From the NCBI RefSeq assembly GCF_949628215.1, contig NC_134310.1, positions 13,405,401 through 13,469,400 on the forward strand: a stretch of DNA of 64,000 bases. Reading direction: 5' to 3'. Each line of letters begins with the position of its first letter. Within the stretch, counting starts at the first letter, position 1. Of this stretch, positions 30,707 to 41,933 are shown piece after piece. The notes beneath the pieces are model-generated. The model ran no database searches, was not told the DNA's origin, and saw only the letters and a list, made by a program, of their open reading frames with translations. The stretch comes from Phalacrocorax aristotelis. Lineage: Eukaryota; Chordata; Aves; Suliformes; Phalacrocoracidae. Position numbers and translations under genes: made by a program.

Positions 30707-33291
30707 CACAGAATCACAGAATGGTAGGGGTTGGAAGGGACCTCTAGAGATCATCTTGTCCAACCACCCTGCTTGAGCAGGGACACCTAGAGAAGGGGGC
30801 ACAGGAGTGCCTCCTCTTTTGAATGTCTCCAGGAAAGGAGATTCTACAACCTCTCTGGGTTCCACTGCTCTGTCACCCTCACAGGAAATAAGTTTTTCCT
30901 CATATTCAGGTGGAACTTCCTGTGTTCCAACTTATGCCCATTGCCCCTTGTCCTGTTGTTCGGCACCACTGAAAAGAGTCTGGCCCCATCCTCCTGACAT
31001 CCACCCTTTAGATATTTATGAGCATTGATAAGATCCCCCCTCAGTCTTCTCCAGGCTGAACAAACCCAGGTGTCTCAGCCTTTCCTCATAAGGGAGATGC
31101 TCCAGTCCCCTGATCATCTTTGTAGCTCTCTACTGGACTTGCTCAAGCAGTTCCCTGTCCTTCTGAAACTGGGCGGGGGCTCAAAACTGGACACAGTACT
31201 CCAAATGTGGTCTCACTAGGGCAGAGTAGAGGAGGAAGATAACCTCCCTCGACCTGCTGGCCACACTCCTTTTAATGCAGCCCAGGATACCGTTGGCCTT
31301 CTTGGCCACAAGGGCACATTGTTGGCTCAGGGTCAGCTTGCTGTCCACCAGCACTCCCAGGTCCTTCTCAGTAGTGCTGCTTTCCAGCAGGTCAGCCCCC
31401 AACCTGTATTGGTGCATGGGGTTGTTCCTCCCCAGGTGCAGGACCTTACACTTGCTCTTGTTGAATTTCACAAAGTTCCCCTCGGCCCAGCTCTCCAGCC
31501 TGTCCAGGTCTCGTTGGACGGCAGCACAGCCTTCTGGCGTATCAGCCACTCCTCCCAGCTTGGTATCATCAGCGAACTTGCTGAGGTTACACTCTATCCC
31601 TTCGTCCAGGTCATTGATGAATATATTGGACAGGACTGGACCCAGCACAGACCCCTGGGGAACACCGCTAGTTACAGCCCTCCAACCAGACTCTGTCCCG
31701 TTAGTCACGACCCTCTGAGTTCTGTTGTTGAGCCAGTTCTCTAGCCATCTCACTGTCCACTCATCTAACCCACACGTCCTTAGCTTGCCTATGAGGATGC
31801 TATGGGAGACAGTGTTGAATGCCTTACTGAAGTTGAGATAAAAAACATCCACTGCTCTCTCTTCATTGACCCAGCTAGTCACACCATCATAGAAGGCTAT
31901 CAGGTTGGTGAATCCATGTTGACTACTTCTGATAACCTTCTTTTCCTCTACATGCCTGGAGATGACCTCCAGGATGAACTGCTCCATCACCTTTTTGGGG
32001 ATGGAGTTGAGGCTGACTGGCCTATAGCATCCCAAGTCCTTCTTCTTGCCCTTTTTGTAGATTGGAGTGATATTTGCTTTCCTTCAGACCTCGGGCACCT
32101 CTCCTGTCCTCCACGACCTTTCAAAGATGATGGAGAGTGGCTCAGCAAGAACATCCGCCAGCTCCTTCAGCACTTGTGGGTGCATCCCATCAGGGCCCAT
32201 GGATTTGTGAGGATCTGGTTTGCCTAGGTGATCTCTGACCCAAACCTCCTCATCCGATGGGAAGTCCTCCTTTCTCCAGATTTTCTTCTCTCTCTTCTGG
32301 GGTAGGGATGCCTGAGGGCCAGCCTTAGCAGTAAAGACCAAAGCAAAGAAGGCACTCAGTAACTATACCTTCTCTGCATCCTGAGTCTCCAGGGCCCCAA
32401 CCTTGTTCAGCAGCAGGCCCACAGTATCCCCAGTCTTCTTTTTACTGCTGATGTATTTAAACAAGCCCTTCTTGTTATCCTTGACATTCCTTGCCCGATT
32501 TAATTCCAAGTGGGCCTTGGCCTTCCTCATTGCATCTCTGCATCACTGACAACATTCCTGTATTCTTCCCAAGGGGCCAGTCCCTTTTTCCACATGCTGT
32601 GAACCTCCCTTTTCCATTTGAGTTTCACTAGAAGCTCCTTGCTCATTCATGCAGGTCTCCTGGCTCCTCTGCCTGACTTCTTCCTCCTAGGGATGCACCA
32701 ATCTTGAGCTCAGAGGAAGTGGTCCTTGAATATTGACCAGCTCTCTTGGACAGCCCTGCCTTCCAGAGCCCTAGCCCATGGGATTCCTCCTAGCAGGTCT
32801 TTGAAGAGGCCAAAGTTGGCCCTCTTGAAGTCCAGGATTGTAATTCGACTCGTAGCCATGCTTCTACTTAGCAGTATCGTGAACTCGACCATCTCATGGT
32901 CACTGCAGCCAAGGCTACCCCCAACTCTCACATCCTCAACCAGCCCTTCCTTGTTCGTTACTAAAGGTCAAGAAGCACATCCTGCCTCGTTGGCTTCTCC
33001 ACCACCTGTATCAAAAAGTTGTCCTCGATGCTCTGCAGGAACCTTCTAGATCGTGCATGGCTTGTCGTATTGCCATTCCAACAAATATCAGGGCATTTTA
33101 AGTCCCCCACGAGGACCAGGGCCTGAGATTTTGAGGGTACTTCCAGATGTCTGTAGAAGGCTTCATCAACTTCCTGTTCTTGATCAGGTGGCCTGTAGCA
33201 AATGTCCATGACAGTGTTGCCCATATTTGGCTGTCCCTTAATTTTTACCCACCAGCTCTCAATTTGTTCTCCTTCCACTCCAAGGCAGAGC
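30707..33291 (-). mobile_element. CR1 LINE, 2.6 kb, 5' truncated
   Basis: Inserted in the non-coding tail of B6; the tail resumes at 33292 in step with 13253-13602. The 3' end (left) has CACAGAATCACAGAATGG and GGTTGGAAGGGACCTCTAGA. Minus-strand pieces of the endonuclease C-terminus (32961-33305) and RT (31181-32035, about 284 codons) remain. Confidence 0.92.
31181..32035 (-). pseudogene. CR1 reverse transcriptase fragment
   Basis: Motifs in order: [54 protein letters not shown] (catalytic Asp pair present), [29 protein letters not shown]. Frames before and after are broken. Confidence 0.88.
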
Positions 33292-33515
33292 TCCACTGAG
33301 TCCATTGAGTCAGTTTAGTCACAGAGTCCTTTGTCCAGTGAGTTCATTTAGGGCATGACTTTGGGCTCCATATATCGTAACTGCCTTTAACGGCAGGACA
33401 GATGGCGTGTGTGGTGCTAGATTGTTGCATGCTGAAGTTAGTCGTTGTTCTATCACTGCTGCACTTTGCTCGCTTTCATCAAAGTTCGTTCTCCATTATT
33501 TTGGAAGATTCCCAC

Positions 33516-34126
33516 TGTGATAACATTGATATGGCATATAGCCACCTGTAAGGGACTAGAAACTTGTCTCAACATTGCCGGCAGAATGGCTTGACTACCA
33601 AGGCTTCACCATGACGGCAACTGAGGAAGTTCTACCCAACAGGAACATATATATATATATATCTTGATGTCTCGGAGCACATAGGCCCAGTACTCTGCAC
33701 ATGCGCCTGGCCCCAGGGTCATATTACAACATATGGGAGGGGGGCTTGGACCCCCTGGAACCCTCTGGAACCGTTGAGTACCCTCTAGTGATGATATTGC
33801 GCATGCGCCCCACTGCCGAGTGGGAGCTGTGGCTATGCAAAACAGCTCATTGACTATGCAACAGGACAATGCTATAAAAGGCGGAACCAGTGGAGACCAG
33901 TTGGAACGTTCCCCCACCAGACTGAAGATACATTGGACTGACGGGATGCCGCAGATCCGTGGTGGTAGCTATTGTAACTCTCTGTCTCTCTTTTTCCTTT
34001 TTTTTCCTCTTTCTCTCCTTTTCTCTTGCGTACTTGTTGGCGGCCAAATAAAGTGACTTGTCACTTGACTCCATTTTCAGTCTTAATTCTGTTCCCAAGA
34101 ATACAACAAACCTGGTCACGATAACA
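33516..34126 (+). repeat. Solo-type LTR of a different ERV family
   Basis: About 610 bp from TGTGATAACATTG to ...CACGATAACA. It has TATAAAA (33873-33879), AATAAA (34047-34052), a pyrimidine-rich stretch between them and an (AT)n run near 33648-33661. No relation to the A, C or L1-L3 LTRs seen. I could not find a target duplication; the right edge is uncertain by a few bases. Confidence 0.65.
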
Positions 34127-34288
34127 CATCCAATTGAACATGACTCAGAAGTTAAGCCCAGCCGCCCCTTGCCACCCAGAATTATCTGAGGTTGGTTAGA
34201 AAGCAATGGGGCTCAACCTCTGCCAAATTGTGCAACCCAACAGTGGATCGTGACACCACCATAGGAGTGATGACATACAACATTATAT
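34127..34288. other. Unassigned spacer
   Basis: About 160 bases between the LTR and the next CR1. It may be leader sequence of the ERV that left the LTR; no primer site recognised. Confidence 0.3.
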
Positions 34289-34365
34289 CACAGAATCACA
34301 CAGAATCACAGGTTGGAAGGGACCTCTGAGATCATCTAGTCCAACCTTTCCAGGAAGAGTACAGT

Positions 34366-35571
34366 CTAGACAAGATGGGCCAGCACCCTGTCCAGGCGAC
34401 TCTTGAAGGTGTCCAACGTGGCCGAGTCAACCACTTCCTTGGGGAGATTATTCCAATGGTTGACTGTCCTCACTGTGAAAAATTTTCCTCTCATGTCCAG
34501 TCGGAATCTCCCCAAGAGCAACTTGTGTCCATTCCCCCTTGTCCTTTCCGTGTGACTCCGTGTAAGAAGGGACTCTCCATCTTCTTTGTAGCTACACCTT
34601 AAGTACTGGTACATGGTGATGAGATCCCCTCTAAGCCTCCTTTTCTCAAGGCTGAACAAACCCAGTTCTCCCAGCCTAGCCTCATATGGCAGGCTTCCCA
34701 GTCTTTTGATCATCTTGGTGGCCCTTCTCTGGACCAGCCTGTCCACATCCTCTTTGTATAGCGGGGACCAGAACTGTACACAGTACTCCAGGTGTGGCCT
34801 GACAAGCACTGAGTAGAGTGGGATAATGACTTCTTTCTCTCTGCTGGTGATGCCCTTTTTGATGCAACCCAGCATCCTGTTGGCCTTCTTGGCTGCAGCA
34901 GCATGCTGTCCGCTCATGTTGAGCTTCCTGTCCACCGGGAACCCCAGGTCCCTTTCCACAGAGCTGCTCTCCAGCCAGGTGGATCCCAGTCTGTGCTGCA
35001 CTCCCAGATTATGTTTTCCCAGGTGCATGATCTTACACTTGTCCTTGTTGAACTTCTTAAGGTACTTGTTATCCCACTCTTCCACCCTATCCAGATCTCC
35101 CTGCAGAGCAGCTCTCCCTTCTGGAGTGTCTACTTCCCCACTCAATTTGGTGTTATCCGCAAACTTCATCAGGCTACACTTGATCCTGTTATCCATATGA
35201 CTTATGAAGATGTTGAAAAACATTGGGCCCAATATTGATCCCTGGGGGACTCCACTTGTGACAGGTTGCCACTTTGAAAAAGAGCTATTTATCACCACCC
35301 TTTGGGTGCAGTCTCTCAGCCAATTCCCCATCCACTGCACAGACCACTTCTCTAGGCCATAACGCATCATTTTCTCCAGGAGGAGGCTGTGGGGAACCGT
35401 ATCAAAGGCCTTGGAGAAGTCCAGGTAGACAATGTCCACCGCCCGCCCCATGTTAACCAAGTAGGTCACTTTGTCATAGAAGGCCACCAGGTTTGTCAAG
35501 CATGATCTTCCCTTAGTGAAGCCATGTTGGCTTTTCCCAGTGACGTGCTTCATTTGACTTGTGATCATCAA
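34366..35571 (-). pseudogene. CR1 reverse transcriptase, catalytic Asp changed
   Basis: 401 open codons to the end of ORF2. Motifs: [50 protein letters not shown], then FADNTKLSG where other copies have FADDTKLSG, so the second catalytic aspartate is asparagine. Confidence 0.9.
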
Positions 35572-36779
35572 TCCCCCAGGAGGATTCTTTCCATAACTTT
35601 CCCAGGGATTGAAGTAAGGCTGATGGGCCTATAATTACCCGGATTGTCCCTCGAGCCCTTCTTGTAGATAGGGGTAACATTTGCCTTCCTCCAGTCCTCT
35701 GGGACATCCCCCGTTCTCGAAGATTATGGAGAGTGGCTTCACAATGATGTCAGCCAGCTCTCTCAACACCCTTAGGTGGATGGCAACAGGGCCCATCGAT
35801 TTGTAGGGGTCAAGCTCCTGTAGTAATTCATGTACTAACTCTTCCTTCACAGATGGTGGGTCTCTGTTTGGAGCAACCAGGAATTTCATCCCCAAAGCCT
35901 GGGACCCGACAGTACTGGTAAAGACAGAGGTGAAGAAGGCGTTGAGGACCTCTGCCTTTTCAGCATCGTTGGTGACTGACTCTCCACTTCTGTTTAACAG
36001 TGGGCCTATGTTTTCCTTCTGTTTCTGCTTGTGGTTGACATGCCTGAAGAACCCTTTCTTGTGATTTTTGACATCTACGGCCAGTTTCAATTCGAGCTGG
36101 ACTTTTGCTTTTCTAACTGCATCTCTGCACACTCTGGCAATGCCCTTGTAGCTCTCAACAGATAACCCTCCACTTCTCCATCTCTGGTACGCTTCTCTTT
36201 CGGATTTGAATAGACCCAGGAGCTCATGGTTGAGCCAAGGGGGCCTCTTGCTCCACTTACTTCCCTTTCCTTTATAGGGGATAAATTGGCTTTGTGCTTC
36301 CAAGAAATTTCTTGAAGAACTCCCAGCACTTACTAGCTCCTTTATCTTCCATGGAAGCATCCCACAGAATCCCTCCCAACTGAGCCCTGAGTGAGCTGAA
36401 GTTTCCCCTTCTAAAATCTAGAACCCTTGTATTAGTACTGACCTTCAGCATGCTCAGCAGGATCCCAAACTCCACAATATTGTGATCACCACAGCCAAGG
36501 CTACCACTGACCAAGATATTACAAAGCAGGTTTTCTTGGTTTGTGGATAGCAAGTCCAGCAGTGACCTCCTTCCTGGTTGGTACATCTAACATTTGTATG
36601 AGGAAACAGTCCTCTATGCATTCCAGGAACTTGGTGGATGCCATGCGAGCTACTGTATTGTTCTTCCAGCAGATGTCTGGGTAGTTGAAGTCACCCATCA
36701 GGACCAGGTTCTGTCAGCCAGAAGCTTTCTTTAGTGTCCCAAGTATCACTTCGCCAGCATCGTCATCGTGGTTAGGAGG

Positions 36780-37238
36780 TCAGTAGCAGATGCCCACTGT
36801 GAGGTCCTGCTTGGAGATGACCCCTCTGACTTTAACCCAGAGGCATTTGATAGAGCAGTCGCAATCACCATAGTTGACTTCGATACATTCAAGTTTTTCC
36901 TTAATGTAGAGTGCGACTCCTCCACCTCTTCTACCCTGCCTGTCCTTACAAAAGAGTCTGTAACTGTCCATTGCGATCCCCCAGTCAGTTGAGTTGTCCC
37001 ACCATGTTTCAGTTACTCCTATGATGTCATACCCCTCTGAGTGGGCACGGAGCTCCAGTTCCTCCTGTTTGTTACCTAGACTGCATGCATTTGTATACAT
37101 ACACTTGAGGTGATTACTCTTCTGTTTCACATCTTGGGAGACAGCTAAGGAACCTTTGTCACCACACTGCTTGGCCTGACTTACTCCCCTGTTGGACGTG
37201 CTGGTGTGAGCATTTTTGCAACGGATCCCACCCCCCAA
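36780..37238 (-). pseudogene. CR1 endonuclease N-terminal fragment
   Basis: 152 codons of apurinic-type endonuclease: MYTNACSLGNKQEELE, DIIGVTETWWDNS (catalytic Glu), GGGVALYIKE, and VGICY at the end. Confidence 0.85.
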
Positions 37239-37575
37239 GTCCTTCAGTTTAAAGCCCGCCTCACCAAGTTAGCCAGCCTACTGCTGAAGATTCCCTTACC
37301 CCTTTTGGACAGGTGGATTCCATCCCTCCCTAGCATGTTGTAGTCATTGAACACACCCCATTGTCATAAAAGCCAAACCCCTCACGGTGGCACCAGCCAC
37401 GTAGCCAGGAGTTGATATACATTATGCACCTGTTTCTGGCTGCTCCCTTCCCTCAAACTGGCAAAATGGAGGAGAAGCTAACTTGGATGCCAATATTTTT
37501 CACTTGCTCCCCTAGGGCTCGAAAGTCTTTCTTGATTTTACCCAGCTTAAAGATGAGGAAAATGTGCAGGATCTG

Positions 37576-39230
37576 AAAATAATGGTTGCTTCCACCATTG
37601 TAAGCACATGGCATTTGCCTTGACGGGTTTGTTGGAATATGATATAATCAATTTGCCAAGCCTCCCCATATTTATGTTTCAGCCATCTGCCTCCTTACTA
37701 GGGAGGCTTTAACCGCTTGACTTGCTTGATTGCAGCGCATGTTTCACATTCATGAATAACCTGTGCAATAGCATCCATGGTCAAGTCCACCCCTTGATCA
37801 TGAGCCCATCTGTAGGTTGCATCGTTTCCTTGATGGCAGCCTGATGCACCTGCTGTTTGTTTTCATTTACCTCAGTGCCCTGACTCTTGGGTACGTGAGC
37901 ACCCACATGACATACTTCCACGACCAGGTTCTCTACCTGGGCAGCAATATCTTGCCACAATGTGGCAGCCCAGGTGGATTTGTCTTGGCACTGCCAGTTG
38001 CTCTGCTTCCATTGCTAGTAACCACCCCACAGGGCATTTGCCAGCTGGATGGCCTTTACTTCTGCAAACTGGCTCGATTCACCTTCTCCTTCAGTAGTTT
38101 CTGCGACTTGTCATATAGGACTCCATACAGCAGCCTTCCATCTCCAGTACTTTCCTACAAGATGACAGGACTCATCATTAAAGAGGGCGTACTGCTTCTC
38201 ATTTTCTGGCAGTTTGTTATACAGTGGGGCTTCTTCAGCATGTGTCACCTCCTCTGATGATGATAATCCAAAATCTTTGCCTTCTGGCCAGTCCATGATT
38301 GCTTCCAAGATTCCTGGGCAACTGGGGTTTCCCATTCGAGCCCGCTGGGTGATCAGTGCAACCCATTTACTCCACATAGCATGAGTTGCATGGTTTGTAG
38401 AGGGGACATTTCCTTTGAACATCCTGCCCAGCACTGGCAGTCGGGGTGCCAGGAGGAGCTGTGCTTCAGTACCAACCACTTCTGAAGCAGCTTGGCTGCC
38501 TTTGACTGCAGTTCATATTGAAGTTCTAGCATGTCCAGCACAGCAGCACTCAGTGGCACAGTGACTTCGTTCAGGCTATGATAGTCTACATTAAGCCTCC
38601 ACTCTTCATTAGACTTCCGCACTGGCCATATGGGACTGTGAAGAGGTGAGTGGGTCTTACAGATGACTCCTTGGTTCTCCAGTCAGTGAATGATCTCATG
38701 GATGGGAGTCAGGGAGTCTCAGTTGGTGCAATATTGCTGCCGGTGCACTGTTGTGGTGGTGATTGGCACCTGTTGTTCTTTGACCTTCAGCAACCCCACA
38801 ACAGAAGGGTCATTCGAGAGACCGGGCAAGGTAGACAGCTGTTCAGTTTCCTCCGTCTCCAAGGCAGCTACACCAAAAGCCCACTTGTAACCTTTTGGGT
38901 CCTTGAAATACCCTCTCCTGAGGTAGTCTGTGCCAAGGATGCACAGAGCCTCTGGGCCAGTCACGATGGGGTGCTTCTGCCACTCATTCCCAGTTAGGCT
39001 CACTTCGGCCTCCAGTACGCTTAGCTCTTGGGATCCCCCTGTCACTCCAGCAATGCTGATTGGTTCTACCCCTATATAGTTTGATGGCATTAAGGTGGGT
39101 CAGATGTGCCAGGCCATTGGATCCACACAGTCCAGTAAACCCGGTTATCCCTTTCTTCCACCTGGCTGGAGGCAGGGCCCCTCTAGTCCTGATCATAGTA
39201 TTCATCACTCACTTCTTGTAAGTAAGAATC
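37576..39230 (-). pseudogene. pol: pro-pol of B6, deleted
   Basis: Pieces of integrase (37576-37900), RNase H (38040-38480), RT N-terminus (38500-38720) and protease (38719-39208). The RT catalytic region is missing: sequence jumps from RNase H to the LNEVTVPLSAAVLDML segment near 38490. About 40 bases spanning the protease DTG are also missing near 39095. Confidence 0.82.
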
Positions 39231-39354
39231 ACAAGTGTCTCTATTAGGATCAGTAATAAAATCAGCACTTATGCTCCTCTCTCTGGGGATTTGCTTACTG
39301 GAAACTGGAGCAGCAGCTTTCCTGGAAGAACCCCCGAGTGACTGTTTTCCCTTG

Positions 39355-39604
39355 TGTAGGGGAATAGACAGGGATCGGCGACCGGAAGATCACGGGATGT
39401 GACGGAAAGATAGACTCCTCCCCATAGGAGTGGCAGGAACAGGAAGCGCAAGAGCTATATAAGCGTGTGACGCAGCTAAATAAACGGACATTTTGTATCC
39501 GTCGTGTTGATGTTTGTGCATCACTGTCCCCAGGGTGGGTAGAGCCCTGTGTCCCGGAGATATGCGGCCCAAGATAAGTTCTCCCACAGAAGCGTACAGC
39601 AACA
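39355..39604 (+). repeat. 5' LTR of A2
   Basis: 250 bp; primer site for tRNA-Trp follows at 39607, as in A1. Confidence 0.95.
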
Positions 39605-39715
39605 AGTGGTGACCCCGACGTGATCGGCGGGGCGGCATGGCAAGTTCGCCGGGGGGAAAAGATAGCTTGAGGCACGCAGGGGTGGGACGGGGAGCCGCAG
39701 GTCGGCGGGCGCGCC

Positions 39716-41430
39716 ATGGAATCAGTCGTAAAGGTACTGAAGGGATTGGGGAAGGAATATGGAACTTCGATTTCGAAGGCGCCTACCTCAAAGGCCATCC
39801 AATGGATGATTACGCAGGGGCTCATACGGAGTCCCGCAGACATATTTAATAAGGATAATTGGGTGAGAATTAAAGAGGAGTTAGCCGAAAGGTCTATGAT
39901 GGGAAAACCCCAGTACATACAGCTCTGGGGAAAGATACACCGATTACTATTGAAAGCTCGGGATGATCAGGAGACGTGGCAGCAAGCGCGGCTGTGCCTG
40001 CACGGTGCTACAGGCGACAGTAGCCCGGAAATAGACCCAGGATGGGCAGTGGGGACGCAGACAGGGGCAAGCATCGCGGGGGATGGGGAAGAAGCGGAGA
40101 GTTCGGACGGAGTAGCCCGGCCAACTACTCAGTCTGAGGCTCCCAAAGAGGTGGATCGGGAAGCGGCGGTGTTCCCTGTTGAGCCAGCAGGACCTTTGGA
40201 ATGCCCCCCTGCATACCCCTGGGATGATTTGGCACAGGCGCGGGTACCTGCGCGCGGGGAGGGGGACGTGGCAGCGAACGCAGCGGGAGTGACGGAGCGG
40301 AAGGAGGAGGATGATCAGCGCCGGCAGCGGCGCCGCCCTCTGCCCGACCCTCGAGACTGGCTCCCGGGGCAACCCTTGAGATGGGAGTCGGACGAGGAGG
40401 AGGATTGGGGTGCCTGGAGGGGAGGACAGGGTGGGTATAGATCAACCTCGAGTAGCAGCGAATCAGAAGTTGGGGGAGAAACCGATGTCCACATGTGGGA
40501 AGATGGGGCAGATTGCCTGCAGCGCTCAAAAAAGAGGCATAAGGCAGCAGGGACTCGGAGGACCAATCAGAGTGAGGGAAGAGAGGGACCGCCAAAAGGG
40601 GAGGTCCGGAGCGCTGCAGCTCCGGAGGGGTCCGCGGAGGACGTGCTGCGGCAGCTGCAGCAGGCTATGGGCGCACTAGGGGAAGTAACTCGGCGGCAGA
40701 CAGGACTCTTAACAAAGGGTGCGCCCCAGCGACAGTCAGTCGAGTTACCTAACTGGCGGCTGATAGCCAGAGATTGTAGCCTCGATGGAGTAAGGATAGA
40801 GATGCCCTGGATATTCCCTGTCCGGATAGCTCCTGGAGGAGGGGCAGGGAGCTGCAAGCGGTAACGGAGAGTTCCCGCAGAGCGTATAGCGAAGTGGGCA
40901 GGTATGAAAAAAAAGCGGAACCTTGGCAAAAGATACAGCAAGGACTAGCAGAGCCATTTACAACGTTTTGTGACAGGTTGCAGAAGGCTATTATAGAATC
41001 AGAATTGCCACCAGCAGCCAAGGATGCAGTCCTTATGGATTGCCTCCGAAATCAAGCAAATCCGCAAACACAAGATATCCTCCGCACCCTGGCGGTGGGG
41101 GCATCATTGGGTCAAACCATAAGGCATGTCTTGCGCCAGGAGGCGTTGAATCAGCATGGCGGTGTGGGAGTGCACATCTGCCAGAACCCTGACTGTGGAA
41201 GCGAAGAAAGGGTGATGGTCCAAGTGGCCGGGGCGGGGCCGAGATGTCACTTGTGTGGACGGCAAGGGCACTTTAAAGCTGGGTGCCCGCTAGCGGAAGG
41301 GGGAGGACTTAATGGAGGAGGAGCGCGCCCAGTAGGGAGGTGCTGGGTGTGTGGGAAGCCAGGACGCCTGGCAAGAGATTGTCCAGCCACAAAGCTGGGA
41401 AATGGCCAAAGGAGGGTGAAGCGAGGGTGA
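39716..41430 (+). pseudogene. gag: gag of A2, 331-bp microhomology deletion
   Basis: Opens at ATG 39716 and, unlike A1, reads across the 7278-equivalent site. At about 40841 a segment equal to 7589-7919 of A1 is missing; GGGG flanks both ends of the lost piece. 331 is not a multiple of three, so the frame changes and stops at 40862. The C-terminal part with both zinc knuckles is open from 40894 to a TGA at 41428, earlier than in A1. The slip site is GGGAAAT. Confidence 0.9.
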
Positions 41431-41933
41431 TTCACGCCTCCTGTGAGTCAAATGGCCCCCATCATGGTGCCAGTGCCAGGAGCTTGGCCCACCATAGTGG
41501 GCCAAGGGGGAGTGAACCTTCAGGCAGGGGAGCAGAACCAGCAAGATTTGCAGGTTACAGCCCCCGCGTGGCCTTGGTCATAGGCTGTGACGAGAGACCC
41601 ATGGCAGCGATGATTACCCCGCAAGAGCCGAGTTGCCCGGCACGGATATGCCTGGGAATGTTAGTGGATACCGGGGCAGATGTCACAGTGATGCCACTCG
41701 AACGGTGGCCACCAACTTGGCCCCTTGCCATGGGAAAGCGTATAATAGGGGTAGGAGGAGAACAACAAACGAGGACTAGTACTTGCCCTGTGAAACTCGA
41801 AGTCATGGACGAGGAGGCAGGGAAGCTCCTCACGGCCGTAGTGACCATACTAGTAGCAGATGGGGTAGCAAGCCCCTTGTTAGGGCGAGACGCCCTTGCC
41901 CAGATGGGGATCGGGTTGAAATATTTAGCATAA
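41340..41933 (+). CDS. pro: pro of A2, open
   Basis: 197 codons, same motifs as A1 (LVDTGADVTVM, IIGVGGEQQ, LLGRDAL). Open, but its expression depends on gag and the altered slip site. Confidence 0.85.
   Translation: MLGVWEARTPGKRLSSHKAGKWPKEGEARVIHASCESNGPHHGASARSLAHHSGPRGSEPSGRGAEPARFAGYSPRVALVIGCDERPMAAMITPQEPSCPARICLGMLVDTGADVTVMPLERWPPTWPLAMGKRIIGVGGEQQTRTSTCPVKLEVMDEEAGKLLTAVVTILVADGVASPLLGRDALAQMGIGLKYLA

Larger units (their letters stand above)
34289..37575 (-). mobile_element. CR1 LINE, 3.3 kb, longest copy here
   Basis: The 3' end at the left starts CACAGAATCACACAGAATCA. Minus-strand order: endonuclease (36780-37238), linker and N-terminal RT (35635-36586), RT (34366-35571). It enters B6 pol at 37576. 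Confidence 0.92.
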
